Origin: Bacteroidales bacterium
Lineage (GTDB): Bacteria; Bacteroidota; Bacteroidia; Bacteroidales; Bacteroidaceae
Assembly: GCA_015060905.1 (NCBI GenBank)
Contig: SUXQ01000012.1
Location: 1 to 64,000, forward strand
Length of the DNA stretch: 64,000 nucleotides
Direction of reading: 5' to 3'
Program-made: the position numbers and the translations under genes
Shown: piece by piece, positions 17,700-26,633 of the stretch
How the letters are laid out: each line of letters opens with the position of its first letter
Position numbering within the stretch: position 1 is the first letter of the stretch
Notes under the pieces: model-generated
Seen by the model: only the letters and a program-made list of their open reading frames with translations
Databases searched by the model: none
Told to the model about the DNA's origin: nothing

Positions 17700-18557
17700 T
17701 CAAGCTATTCTTGCACGTTTAATCATAATCTTACCTATCATATTGATAAGGGCAGTTATCAGGAATAGGATAAGACCTATCGCAATCAAAGAAGAGAGTC
17801 TCAAGCCATCCGCTTCGCCAAACTGGTTGGCAATAATGGATGCCATTGAGTTTCCTGTAGATGTGATTGAATTAGGGATATTATTGGTATTTCCAATCAA
17901 CATTGTTACGGTCATCGTTTCACCTAAAGCACGACCAATCGCCAGAATATATGATGAGAAGATTCCCGAACCTGCAACAGGGAATACAACCTTACGTATC
18001 ACCTCGGCACGGGTTGCTCCAAGGCTATATGCTCCTTCTTTCAGGTCGTTTGGCACCATCTTGATAAACTCGGCACTTAGTGAAGCTGCGTAAGGGATAA
18101 TCATTATCGACAAGACAAGTGATGCGGTTAGTACGCCTGATCCCTGTGGAGATATATTAAGTACCATAATGATTGGTCGCAAAGTATAGAAACCCCACAG
18201 ACCATAAATAATTGATGGAATACCGGCTAACAAGTCGGTTACAGTACTTAATACAGATGCAACTTTTGTTCCCTTGAAATATTCACCCACGAAAAGCGCA
18301 ACGGGCAGTGAAAAGGGAATACAGAAGATGAGAGCCAGTAAGGTGGTCATCAGTGTACCTGTAATGAATGGCAATGCTCCATACTGCTCATTACCCTCGG
18401 TATAACTCCACTCTGACGAGGAGAGAAATTTCAAGAATCCGAAATGTTCAAAAGCATCGTATGCGTCAGTGACGAGGGCGTAAACAACGCCCCCGCACAC
18501 TATCGGCATAATCAATGCTGCTACAAACAATATTATTTTGTACAGTTTATCGTTCAT
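17700..18557 (-). CDS. pstC: Phosphate ABC transporter permease PstC
   Basis: Second permease of the Pst importer, 285 residues. It shows the N-terminal span 'IILFVAALIMPIVCGGVVYAL', the EAA loop 'DLKEGAYSLGATRAEVIRKVVFPVAGSG' and 'AIGRALGETMTVTMLIGNT', typical of PstC. It lies 12 bp after pstS in the same leftward operon. Confidence 0.95.
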   Translation of the reverse strand: MNDKLYKIILFVAALIMPIVCGGVVYALVTDAYDAFEHFGFLKFLSSSEWSYTEGNEQYGALPFITGTLMTTLLALIFCIPFSLPVALFVGEYFKGTKVASVLSTVTDLLAGIPSIIYGLWGFYTLRPIIMVLNISPQGSGVLTASLVLSIMIIPYAASLSAEFIKMVPNDLKEGAYSLGATRAEVIRKVVFPVAGSGIFSSYILAIGRALGETMTVTMLIGNTNNIPNSITSTGNSMASIIANQFGEADGLRLSSLIAIGLILFLITALINMIGKIMIKRARIA

Positions 18558-18569
18558 AGATTGTTGTTT

Positions 18570-19631
18570 TTACTGGAGTATTGAAACTCCGTCATATGTC
18601 ACAGTTTTAAGGTTTGTCAAACTTAGCTCCTTAGCCTTTGCAGGAAGTGGAGCGTAATGTACCTCAGAGGTGATATTCTGTGCATCGTCAGAGAGGATAT
18701 ACTTCAACAAATCGAGTGTTGCCATAGCCTGTTCCTTGCTTCGGCCGGAATAGTTCTGCTCCTTGTAGATAATCATCCAGGTGAATGTTGAGATGGGATA
18801 AGCACCGGCTGCATCTGCATTTGTGATTGATGTGCGAGTGTCGGCTGGAATTGTTCCCGATGCCGCTGCTGAAATTGTTGCTGATGAAGGTAATACAAAT
18901 TCACCTCTTGCGTTTTGAATGCGTGCATAAGGAATTTTCTGTGCGAATGCGTATTCAGAACCTACATAACCGATAGAGTTCTTAGTCTGTGAGATTACGC
19001 CCGCAACACCGGGGTTACCCTTTGCTGCCTGTCCCGAAGGGAAATTGACGGATTTGCCGGCACCAAACTTCTCTTTCCACATAGGGCTGACCTTTGTAAG
19101 ATAGTCTGTAAAGACGAATGTTGTACCTGAACCATCCGAGCGAAATACGGGGATGATTGCCTCGGCAGGGAGTGTTACATCAGGATTGAGAGCGACCAGA
19201 CGCTCATCATTCCACATCTTAATTTCGCCGGCGAAGATGTCTGCAACAATCTCACCTGTAAGTTTCAATTCCTTTACGCCATCCAAATTGTAGGCCACAA
19301 CTACAGCACCCATACAAGTAGGAACGTGAACTACGGGAGCCATATCTGCCATCTCATTATCGGTGAGGAAAGCATCGCTACCAGCAAAATCAACAATCTT
19401 ATCGCGCAAGTTGCGAACGCCACCGCCCGAACCAATACCACCGTATGCTACTACATCACCATTTACATGAGAGAAATTCTCAAAAACCACATTGTAGAAA
19501 GGAAGAGGGAATGTAGCACCTGCTCCCGAGAGTTCCTGAGCTTTACGAACACCATTTGTTGCGTTACCGCCACACGATACCATTGCAATGGCAATTGTCA
19601 ATGTAATAATTGACGAAAAAATCTTTTTCAT
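18570..19631 (-). CDS. pstS: Phosphate-binding lipoprotein PstS
   Basis: Periplasmic phosphate receptor of the importer. The signal peptide ends in a lipobox (IAIAMVSCGG), so the 353-residue protein is a lipoprotein. 'LSGAGATFPLPFYNVVFENFS' and 'GIGSGGGVRNLRDKIVDFAGSDAFL' form the first phosphate-binding loops, and 'VFRSDGSGTTFVFTDYL' the second, as in PstS. Confidence 0.95.
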   Translation of the reverse strand: MKKIFSSIITLTIAIAMVSCGGNATNGVRKAQELSGAGATFPLPFYNVVFENFSHVNGDVVAYGGIGSGGGVRNLRDKIVDFAGSDAFLTDNEMADMAPVVHVPTCMGAVVVAYNLDGVKELKLTGEIVADIFAGEIKMWNDERLVALNPDVTLPAEAIIPVFRSDGSGTTFVFTDYLTKVSPMWKEKFGAGKSVNFPSGQAAKGNPGVAGVISQTKNSIGYVGSEYAFAQKIPYARIQNARGEFVLPSSATISAAASGTIPADTRTSITNADAAGAYPISTFTWMIIYKEQNYSGRSKEQAMATLDLLKYILSDDAQNITSEVHYAPLPAKAKELSLTNLKTVTYDGVSILQ

Positions 19632-19656
19632 ATTCTTGTAGTTAAAGTTTATTCAG

Positions 19657-20637
19657 TTAAATACCAAAGTAACAGTTTACAAATGCCGAGTAACCATCTT
19701 TTGCGCCATCGGCCTTAGGCATATTCATTCTGATGTTGGGAGCAACCTTTACATACTTGCCGAGTTTGAATTGTGCACCAAGTATTGTAGCTGATTCATC
19801 TTTTGCTATATTCCAATCATTCTTTGAGTATAAATCATCGAATCGTGCGTACAAGGCTGCTTCTTTTGATAAGTTTATTGTTGCATATACTGAATAACCG
19901 CTTTGGTCGGTATCCTCCTTATATGATGCGTTTATCATATAGTTGTACTCTGCACCGATGGTGAACTTTTCGTGCTTATAACCCATAAATGCTGCTATGT
20001 TCGTAATATCTTTCTTGCCTTTTTCGCCGCTTTCATTAAGACCACCATATAAACGTATATGGAGGCCCTTTACCGGAGCAAGTGTTACACCCAAACCATA
20101 GTTTAGACCATCATTCTTCTGAATCTTCTTGTAGCCTTCGCCATTTACAATAATCGCGTCTGCCGAAATCCAGTCTGCAAACTTGTAAGCGGCAGAGATA
20201 CCCAAGTCTGCACTGCTACCAAACTTATATTTGTCTTGGAACGACTTCATAATGTAACGGTAACCCCAGAATTTCTCTTGAAAATTGAACTGTGTAGTAG
20301 AAATAAGACCTCCGTTCAATGTTAGATTTCCTGTTTTCCACGAAACCATTGCATTCTTAATATAAGCAATGCGTTGATAGTCGCTTACATCCGATGACTT
20401 GCCGATGTCCATTACACCTTTAACAGACAATCTTTTTTCGAGTTTATACTCATAACCTAAATAGCTTCTTTCTAATTCGAATCCTCGGTCGTTGTTTTTC
20501 TCTCCAAAGCCGGTATGAAAGTTTCCGAACATTTGTACGATTGCTTTACCTTTAGGTTCTTCACTCTTGACATCCTGCGCCTGTGCGGTAATGCCGATGC
20601 AGACTAAAAGACCTGCCACGATACATTTCGTTTTCAT
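19657..20637 (-). CDS. Phosphate-selective porin (OprO/OprP-like)
   Basis: Outer-membrane beta-barrel of 326 residues with a signal peptide ending 'GITAQAQ'. 'RGFELERSYLGYEYKLEKRLSVKGVMDIG' and the later aromatic strands resemble the phosphate-selective porin O/P family. It is the first gene of the pst operon, 25 bp before pstS, so the operon codes both the outer-membrane route and the inner-membrane importer for phosphate. The end 'YSAFVNCYFGI' is a barrel-closing strand with terminal aromatic residue. Confidence 0.85.
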   Translation of the reverse strand: MKTKCIVAGLLVCIGITAQAQDVKSEEPKGKAIVQMFGNFHTGFGEKNNDRGFELERSYLGYEYKLEKRLSVKGVMDIGKSSDVSDYQRIAYIKNAMVSWKTGNLTLNGGLISTTQFNFQEKFWGYRYIMKSFQDKYKFGSSADLGISAAYKFADWISADAIIVNGEGYKKIQKNDGLNYGLGVTLAPVKGLHIRLYGGLNESGEKGKKDITNIAAFMGYKHEKFTIGAEYNYMINASYKEDTDQSGYSVYATINLSKEAALYARFDDLYSKNDWNIAKDESATILGAQFKLGKYVKVAPNIRMNMPKADGAKDGYSAFVNCYFGI

Positions 20638-20664
20638 TGTAATTTGTGTTTAAATTTGACACTG

Positions 20665-20672
20665 CAAAAGTA
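20665..20672 (-). promoter_or_regulatory. pst operon promoter -7 box TACTTTTG
   Basis: Read leftward, TACTTTTG matches TAnnTTTG, 28 bp before the porin start. No good TTTG is seen at the -33 position, which fits a promoter needing an activator such as the divergent PhoB-like regulator. Confidence 0.55.
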
Positions 20673-20709
20673 CCGGAGCTATGTTTCATAAATATTGCAA
20701 CCTCGTTAA

Positions 20710-20916
20710 GTGAGTGTGAAATTGAGTGTAACTATTGATGGAAAATTTGTCAAGTCCTCAACATCTAAAGATAGCAAATGGAATATGGATAAGACCGGTG
20801 CTTCCCTCTTCTGCGACAATAATAGAGAGGTTGGTGACATTGATATTTCAGGCTTGTACTTTTGGAACAAGGCTCTTACTGATGAGCAGATTGCTGTAAT
20901 GGGTGCAATTGAATAG
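20710..20916 (+). pseudogene. C-terminal remnant of a LamG/concanavalin-like domain protein
   Basis: The frame encodes 'GDIDISGLYFWNKALTDEQIAVMGAIE', which reads like the last strands of a LamG-type (concanavalin A-like) domain, 'FWNKALTDEQI' being a frequent ending. It opens at a GTG directly after an in-frame TAA, with no signal peptide or usable start, and is 68 codons long. I read it as the 3' end of a larger secreted gene whose front was deleted; it is followed by an intact terminator that probably belonged to it. It abuts the pst promoter. Confidence 0.6.
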
Positions 20917-20946
20917 TCGGTATCAGGTTGATTGAGCCAACCATAT

Positions 20947-20999
20947 ATAATAATCCCCCACTGAAAGTTCACTATCAACTTTCAGTGGGGGATTATTAT
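20947..20999 (+). terminator. Terminator after the LamG remnant
   Basis: 23-bp inverted repeat, left arm 20947-20969 (core cccccactgaaagtt) and right arm 20977-20999 (core aactttcagtggggg). It outlived the gene it served. Confidence 0.8.
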
Positions 21000-21085
21000 G
21001 TGAACACATTTTATATACATTGCACCGGTAAAATATCTTCTCTGTAAAATGTTACATTTTTATTAAATATCATTTTCTGTGGTTG

Positions 21086-21112
21086 TTTGCTCGATAATTC
21101 TCTATAATTTTG
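21086..21112 (+). promoter_or_regulatory. Promoter of the response regulator / kinase pair
   Basis: TTTG at 21086-21089 and TAATTTTG at 21105-21112 (consensus TAnnTTTG) with 15 bp between them, 26 bp before the response-regulator ATG. Confidence 0.55.
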
Positions 21113-21138
21113 CATGAGAAATAATATATTCAAAGTAT

Positions 21139-21834
21139 ATGGCTGAACGTATATTGATAGTAGACGACGAGGAAACACTGTGCGAGGTGTTGAAACTGAA
21201 CCTGGAAAATGAGGGCTATGATGTTGATATTGCCTTCAGTGCCGAACAGGCTCTCACACTTGACCTAAAAATATATTCACTTATTCTTTTGGATATTATG
21301 ATGGGAGAAATAAGCGGAATAAAAATGGCGAAGATGATGAAGAGTGATGTTAAGACTGCTGATATTCCTATTATCTTCTGTACGGCTCGCGACACAGAGG
21401 ATGATATGATTATGGGACTGAATATTGGTGCAGATGATTATATAATGAAGCCTTATACTGTGCGCAATGTGATTGCGCGCGTAAAGAGTGTGCTCAGGCG
21501 CACAACAGGGTACAAAGGTGGTGCCGTTTCTGTCGAAAAACCAAACATTTTGCAGGTAGAGGGACTGAAACTTGACCTTGAATTTAAACGCTGCATTGTC
21601 GATGGAGAAGAGGTTAAACTTGCACGCAAAGAGTTTGAACTTTTGGCGTACCTTATATCTCATCGTGGAAAAATATGTTCGCGTGAGCAGATTCTGAGCC
21701 GTGTCTGGAGTGACGAGGTTGTGGTTCTCGATCGTACGATAGATGTGAATATTACCCGCTTGCGTTCAAAAATCGGTGCGTATGGTTCTTATATAGTAAC
21801 CCGTTCAGGCTTTGGTTATGGCTTCCGTGATTAA
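21139..21834 (+). CDS. OmpR/PhoB-family response regulator
   Basis: Two-domain DNA-binding regulator, 231 residues. The receiver has the acidic pair in 'ILIVDDEETLC', the phospho-Asp in 'LILLDIMMG', the Thr in 'IIFCTARD' and the Lys in 'DDYIMKPY'. The C-terminal winged helix includes 'LARKEFELLAYLISHRGKICSREQIL' and 'VDVNITRLRSKIG'-like recognition helix. It overlaps the next kinase gene and is divergent from the pst operon, so a PhoB-type role in phosphate starvation is likely but not proven. Confidence 0.9.
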   Translation: MAERILIVDDEETLCEVLKLNLENEGYDVDIAFSAEQALTLDLKIYSLILLDIMMGEISGIKMAKMMKSDVKTADIPIIFCTARDTEDDMIMGLNIGADDYIMKPYTVRNVIARVKSVLRRTTGYKGGAVSVEKPNILQVEGLKLDLEFKRCIVDGEEVKLARKEFELLAYLISHRGKICSREQILSRVWSDEVVVLDRTIDVNITRLRSKIGAYGSYIVTRSGFGYGFRD

Positions 21835-23254
21835 ACTTTCCTATCATAGGCGACTGTTTTTGATGTTGTTTGCCTTTTCGTGGACTATTATATTGTGTTT
21901 CATCGGCTTTCAGTATATGCGTGAAAAACAATATAAGTCCGAGTTTTTGAATGCTCAATTACAATTATATAATAGTCATCTTTTACGGACAATAGATAAT
22001 GGAGTCTCTTACGAGGAGTATATTGCAACGCAAGAGCAGCCTTTTGATGAACTGCGAATATCTATAATTGCTCATTCGGGTGATGTTGTGTATGATAATA
22101 TGCTCTCTGTTGATTTCCTTGATAATCATCGTTTACGTCCCGAGGTTGCAGGTGCATTGAAAAATGGCTCGGCTTATCATATTGGACGACTTTCGGCTAG
22201 TGACGGGCGCGAGTATTTTTACTCGGCCACGCGAGGCGATAGAGTAGTTGTGCGTACAGCTATTCCTTATTCAGCATCGTTGCGCGAGCTTTTACGTGCC
22301 GACTGGACTTTTTTAGGTGCGATGATTGCTATCAGTTTGGCGATGAGTGTGCTGGCTTTTTTTGCTACCCGACGATTGGGTAATAATATTGAACGATTGA
22401 ATCGCTTCGCCGAAAAGGCCGAAAAGGGAGAGCCTTTTGACGATGATAAAATGTTTCCGAACGATGAATTGGGTTCAATTTCCAACCATATAGTTCAGTT
22501 GTACAAGCAGTGGCAGCAGACTATCAAAGATCGGGATATTGCTCACAATGCGGCTTTGCGTGAAGAGCAGGAGAAGATAAGAATCAAGCGACAGCTTACA
22601 AATAATATCAATCACGAGCTTAAGACTCCTGTTGCATCTATGCAGGTGTGTCTCGAGACGTTGCTCTCGGGTATAAGTTTAAGTGAAGAAAAACGTCAGG
22701 AACTTATTGGTCGATGCTACACGAATAATGAGCGTCTAAGAAGATTGTTGGGCGATGTTTCGCTCATTACCAGAATGGAGGATGGTAGTGCGCTCATTGC
22801 AAAAGAGAAAATAGTAATAAATGATATACTTACAGAGATTGCCGAAGAATTGGAGATAATGCCCGATGGAGAACGTTTGAATCTGCATACTTATTTTGAA
22901 GAAAGGGTGGAGGTGACAGGTAATCTTTCGCTTATGGCTTCTATTTTTCGCAATCTTACTGAAAATGCAATAGCTTATTCCGAGGGTAAAAATATTTTTA
23001 TTTCTCTTCTCGAAAATAACGATTCGGAGTGCCGTATACGTTTCGAGGATGATGGTATTGGTGTCGAGGATAAGCAGTTGTCGCGTTTGTTTGAACGTTT
23101 CTATCGTGTGGATAAAGGTCGGTCGCGCCAGAAGGGTGGTACAGGGCTTGGTCTTGCAATTGTTAAGCATGCTGTTCAGTTTCATGGTGGAACAATAGTT
23201 GCTGCCAATCGTCCGGAGGGAGGGCTTAGATTTGATTTTTCGTTCAGAAAATAG
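21818..23254 (+). CDS. Sensor histidine kinase (PhoR-like)
   Basis: Membrane histidine kinase of 478 residues from the ATG at 21818, which overlaps the regulator stop by 17 bp. A membrane span near residue 15 ('LFLMLFAFSWTIILCF'), an extracytoplasmic sensor of ~120 residues and a second span ('FLGAMIAISLAMSVLAFFA') precede the HAMP-like linker. The phospho-His lies in 'NNINHELKTPVASM', then N-box 'NLTENAIAYSEG' and G-boxes 'FEDDGIGVED' and 'GGTGLGLAIVK'. It pairs with the preceding regulator. Confidence 0.9.
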   Translation: MASVIKLSYHRRLFLMLFAFSWTIILCFIGFQYMREKQYKSEFLNAQLQLYNSHLLRTIDNGVSYEEYIATQEQPFDELRISIIAHSGDVVYDNMLSVDFLDNHRLRPEVAGALKNGSAYHIGRLSASDGREYFYSATRGDRVVVRTAIPYSASLRELLRADWTFLGAMIAISLAMSVLAFFATRRLGNNIERLNRFAEKAEKGEPFDDDKMFPNDELGSISNHIVQLYKQWQQTIKDRDIAHNAALREEQEKIRIKRQLTNNINHELKTPVASMQVCLETLLSGISLSEEKRQELIGRCYTNNERLRRLLGDVSLITRMEDGSALIAKEKIVINDILTEIAEELEIMPDGERLNLHTYFEERVEVTGNLSLMASIFRNLTENAIAYSEGKNIFISLLENNDSECRIRFEDDGIGVEDKQLSRLFERFYRVDKGRSRQKGGTGLGLAIVKHAVQFHGGTIVAANRPEGGLRFDFSFRK

Positions 23255-23318
23255 TGGGGTTGTGACGGGGATTGCGCAATCTTTACTAAAATTCACACTT
23301 TCTTTCGTTTCTTTGTTG

Positions 23319-23475
23319 TATCTTTGCAACATAAATGTTGCGAAGATAGGCTGCACTCACTCTGTAACTTGCAAACAAGTTTGCGTTACGTTCGTTTGCG
23401 CTATTTTTGCAAACTGAATATTGCGAACATAGGCTGCGCTTACTTTGCAACATAAAGTCTGCGAAAGGTTGGTCG
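23319..23475 (+). repeat. Dispersed promoter-bearing repeat upstream of mrcA (one full and one partial unit)
   Basis: The unit 'aggctgcactcactctgtaac' through 'gcgttacgttcgtttgcgc' is closely repeated, inverted, at 47476-47570. It ends in a good promoter, TTTG at 23380-23383 and TATTTTTG at 23402-23409, 18 bp apart, aimed at the PBP1A gene. A TATCTTTG at 23319-23326 begins the unit and a partial second unit follows to about 23475. Confidence 0.65.
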
Positions 23476-23508
23476 CAATTACGTGATTTACGACAAAGAA
23501 AAAGGAAT

Positions 23509-25833
23509 ATGTTAAAGAAATTTTTTATAACTCTTTGGACACTGTTGCTTGTCGGTGTTTTTTCTGTGGCACTGCTGTTCTTTGCAATATCCAAAGGGTG
23601 GATAGGGTATCTTCCGGATATGGAGGAACTTGAGAATCCCAACTATAAATTTGCTTCGCAGATAATATCTTCGGACGGAAAAACGTTGGGAACGTGGTCT
23701 TATAGCAAAGAGAATAGAATAAACGTAGAGTATCAGGATATTTCTCCCAATCTGGTAAAGGCTCTTATCGCTACCGAGGATATACGTTTTTCGCGTCACT
23801 CGGGAATTGACATGCGTGCGTTGTTGCGCGCTATTGTCAAACGTGGTATTTTGATGCAGAAAAATGCGGGCGGTGGCAGTACCATCACTCAGCAGTTGGC
23901 AAAATTGCTATATTCCGAAGTTTCGGGCAGCGAGCTTGAGCGTCTTTATCAGAAGCCTATCGAGTGGGTTATTGCCGTTCAGCTTGAACGCTACTATACA
24001 AAGGAAGAGATTCTTACAATGTATCTTAATAAATATGACTTTGGCTATAATGCGGTGGGAATAAAAAGTGCGGCAAATGTTTATTTTGGAAAATTGCCGA
24101 AAGACCTGACAATAGAAGAGTCTGCGATGCTTGTGGGAATGTGTAAAAACTCTTCTCTCTACAATCCTCGTCGTCGTCCCGAACTTACTAAGCAGCGTCG
24201 CAATGTGGTTCTCGGGCAGATGGTTAAGGCCGGATATTTGACAAAGGAAGAGGGCGAGGAACTTAAAAAGAGCGAAATGGTGCTCGACTTTCATTCTGCC
24301 GACCATAAGGCCGGTCTTGCGACATACTTCCGCGAGTATCTTCGCAGTGTGATGACTGCCAAAAAGCCCGAGAAAAAGAATTATCGCGGGTGGCAGATGC
24401 AGAAATTCTATGAAGATTCAATCGATTGGGAAAAAGACCCTCTCTTCGGCTGGTGCAACAAGAACCAAAAGCCTGACGGTAGCAACTATAATGTTTACAC
24501 CGATGGCCTGAAAATATATACAACCATCGATTCGCGCATGCAGACGTATCTTGAGGAGGCTGTCAAAGAGCATGTTGCCGATTATCTTCAGCCTCGTTTT
24601 TTCAAGGCAAAAAAGGGTAAAAAAACAGCTCCTTTTACCAACCAATTATCGGTTGAAGAGGTTGAGGCTATCATGAATCGCGCCATGAAACAGAGTGACA
24701 GGTATCGCATAATGAAAAAGGCCGGTGCAAGCGAAAAGGAAATAGAGAAAGCGTTTAACACTCCTTGTGATATGCAGGTGTTTGGATACAATGGGATGAT
24801 TGATACTATTATGACGCCCATGGACTCTTTGAAATATTACAAGTATTTTCTTCGCACGGGCGTAATGTCTATGGATCCGCATACGGGCGAGGTTAAGGCT
24901 TATGTGGGTGGTCCCAACTTCTATCACTTTAAATATGACATGGCGATGGTGGGACGTCGTCAGGTGGGTTCTACGATAAAGCCTTATCTTTACTCTTTGG
25001 CTATGGAGAATGGCTTTACACCTTGCGACGAGACGCGTAATGTTCCGCAAACACTTGTTACAGAGGATGGAAAGGTGTGGAGCCCCAAAAATACTTCAAA
25101 GGCTCGATACGGTGAAATTGTAGACCTTAAATGGGGATTGGCAAATTCAAATAACTGGATTTCTGCTTATCTTATGAGTAAACTTAATCCCTATACATTT
25201 GTGAAATTGTTGCACGAGTATGGCTTGCGTAATCAGGATATACAACCTGTTCCTTCTATTTGCTTGGGGCCCAGCGAGGCGTCTGTGGGCGAAATGGTCA
25301 GTGCATATACTGCTTTTGTTGGCAAGGGTATACGTACGGCTCCGCTCTTTGTGACACGCATCGAGGATAATGAGGGTAATACAGTTTCTACATTCTCGGC
25401 GCAGAAAAATGAGGTTATCAGCGAAGAGAGTTCGTATAAGATGATTACTATGCTCCGTGCAGTTGTAAACGAGGGTACAGGCGGTCGCGTGCGTCGTGTG
25501 TATAAGATAAATGCGGACATGGGTGCAAAGACCGGTACTACACAAAATAACTCCGATGGTTGGTTTATGGGATTTACTCCTTCGCTGGTTACTGGCTGTT
25601 GGGTCGGTGGTGAGGACCGTGATATTCACTTTGATAATATGAGTGAAGGTCAGGGTGCATCTATGGCGTTGCCTATTTGGGGTATATATATGAGTAAGGT
25701 TTATGCCGATAAGACATTGCCTTATTCTCAGACTGAGGTTTTTGAACTTCCCGAGGGTTATAATCCTTGCGGTAGCAAGGCTGTTAAGGTCGAGGAGGTT
25801 ACAACCGGTGGATTTGATGAGTTGTTTCAGTAA
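23509..25833 (+). CDS. mrcA: Penicillin-binding protein 1A (bifunctional transglycosylase/transpeptidase)
   Basis: Peptidoglycan polymerase anchored in the inner membrane. From the ATG at 23509 (preceded by aaagga) the 774-residue protein has one N-terminal span, a glycosyltransferase domain with 'ATEDIRFSRHSGID' and 'GGSTITQQLAKLL', and a transpeptidase with the nucleophile Ser in 'GSTIKPYLYSLA', 'SNNWIS' (SxN) and 'KTGTT'. The longer ORF-track start lies within the promoter repeat and is rejected. kdsB follows 12 bp later, linking wall and LPS synthesis. Confidence 0.95.
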   Translation: MLKKFFITLWTLLLVGVFSVALLFFAISKGWIGYLPDMEELENPNYKFASQIISSDGKTLGTWSYSKENRINVEYQDISPNLVKALIATEDIRFSRHSGIDMRALLRAIVKRGILMQKNAGGGSTITQQLAKLLYSEVSGSELERLYQKPIEWVIAVQLERYYTKEEILTMYLNKYDFGYNAVGIKSAANVYFGKLPKDLTIEESAMLVGMCKNSSLYNPRRRPELTKQRRNVVLGQMVKAGYLTKEEGEELKKSEMVLDFHSADHKAGLATYFREYLRSVMTAKKPEKKNYRGWQMQKFYEDSIDWEKDPLFGWCNKNQKPDGSNYNVYTDGLKIYTTIDSRMQTYLEEAVKEHVADYLQPRFFKAKKGKKTAPFTNQLSVEEVEAIMNRAMKQSDRYRIMKKAGASEKEIEKAFNTPCDMQVFGYNGMIDTIMTPMDSLKYYKYFLRTGVMSMDPHTGEVKAYVGGPNFYHFKYDMAMVGRRQVGSTIKPYLYSLAMENGFTPCDETRNVPQTLVTEDGKVWSPKNTSKARYGEIVDLKWGLANSNNWISAYLMSKLNPYTFVKLLHEYGLRNQDIQPVPSICLGPSEASVGEMVSAYTAFVGKGIRTAPLFVTRIEDNEGNTVSTFSAQKNEVISEESSYKMITMLRAVVNEGTGGRVRRVYKINADMGAKTGTTQNNSDGWFMGFTPSLVTGCWVGGEDRDIHFDNMSEGQGASMALPIWGIYMSKVYADKTLPYSQTEVFELPEGYNPCGSKAVKVEEVTTGGFDELFQ

Positions 25834-25845
25834 AATTAAAAGGCT

Positions 25846-26610
25846 ATGAAATTTGTTGGAATTATTCCCGCACGATATGCGTCTACGCGCTTTCCGGCCA
25901 AAGTGCTTGCCTTGCTTAACGGTAAGACTGTTATACAGCGTGTTTATGAGCAGGTGAAAGATTGCTTCGACGATTTATATGTTGCTACGGACGATAGTCG
26001 CATCGCTGATGTTGTAACTTCGTTTGGTGGCAAGGTTGTGATGACTTCAGAGGATTGCAAGAATGGTACCGAGCGTTGTTTCGATGCGTGTTGCAACCTT
26101 AATATTGATTGTGACGTGGTTGTGAACGTACAGGGTGACGAGCCTTTTATACAGCGTAAGCAGATAGAGACGTTAATGTCGTGTTTCGCCGATGAACGTA
26201 CGGATATTGCCACGCTTGTGAAGCCTTTTGAGCAGACTGACGGTTGGGAACGTTTGAGTAATCCCAATTCTCCAAAAGTGGTGCTTGATGATGATAATTT
26301 TGCGATGTATTTCAGCCGTTCGGTTGTTCCTTATTTGCGTGGAGTAGAGCAGGATGAGTGGCTCGACAAGCATGTTTTTTACAAACATCTGGGAGTTTAT
26401 GCCTATCGTCTTGATGTGTTGAAAAAGATTACATCTTTGCAGCAGACTCCTCTCGAAAAGGTCGAGAGCTTGGAGCAGCTTCGTTGGCTCGAGCATGGAT
26501 ATAAAATAAAGGTGGGTGTTACAAATATCGAGACTATTGGCATTGATACGCCCGAGGATTTGGAGCGTGCAAAGGAGTTTGCCTCTTCTATTGGTCTTTG
26601 TTGGGAGTAA
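25846..26610 (+). CDS. kdsB: 3-deoxy-manno-octulosonate cytidylyltransferase
   Basis: Activates KDO with CTP to CMP-KDO for the LPS inner core. The 254-residue protein starts 'MKFVGIIPARYASTRFPAKVL' with the nucleotide-binding loop, followed by 'VQGDEPFIQ', 'SRSVVPYLR' and 'KHLGVYAYR', and the end 'IGIDTPEDLERA'. Second gene of the mrcA-kdsB-M16 run. Confidence 0.96.
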   Translation: MKFVGIIPARYASTRFPAKVLALLNGKTVIQRVYEQVKDCFDDLYVATDDSRIADVVTSFGGKVVMTSEDCKNGTERCFDACCNLNIDCDVVVNVQGDEPFIQRKQIETLMSCFADERTDIATLVKPFEQTDGWERLSNPNSPKVVLDDDNFAMYFSRSVVPYLRGVEQDEWLDKHVFYKHLGVYAYRLDVLKKITSLQQTPLEKVESLEQLRWLEHGYKIKVGVTNIETIGIDTPEDLERAKEFASSIGLCWE

Positions 26611-26633
26611 TTTCTGTGTAAAAGAAAAATTGT

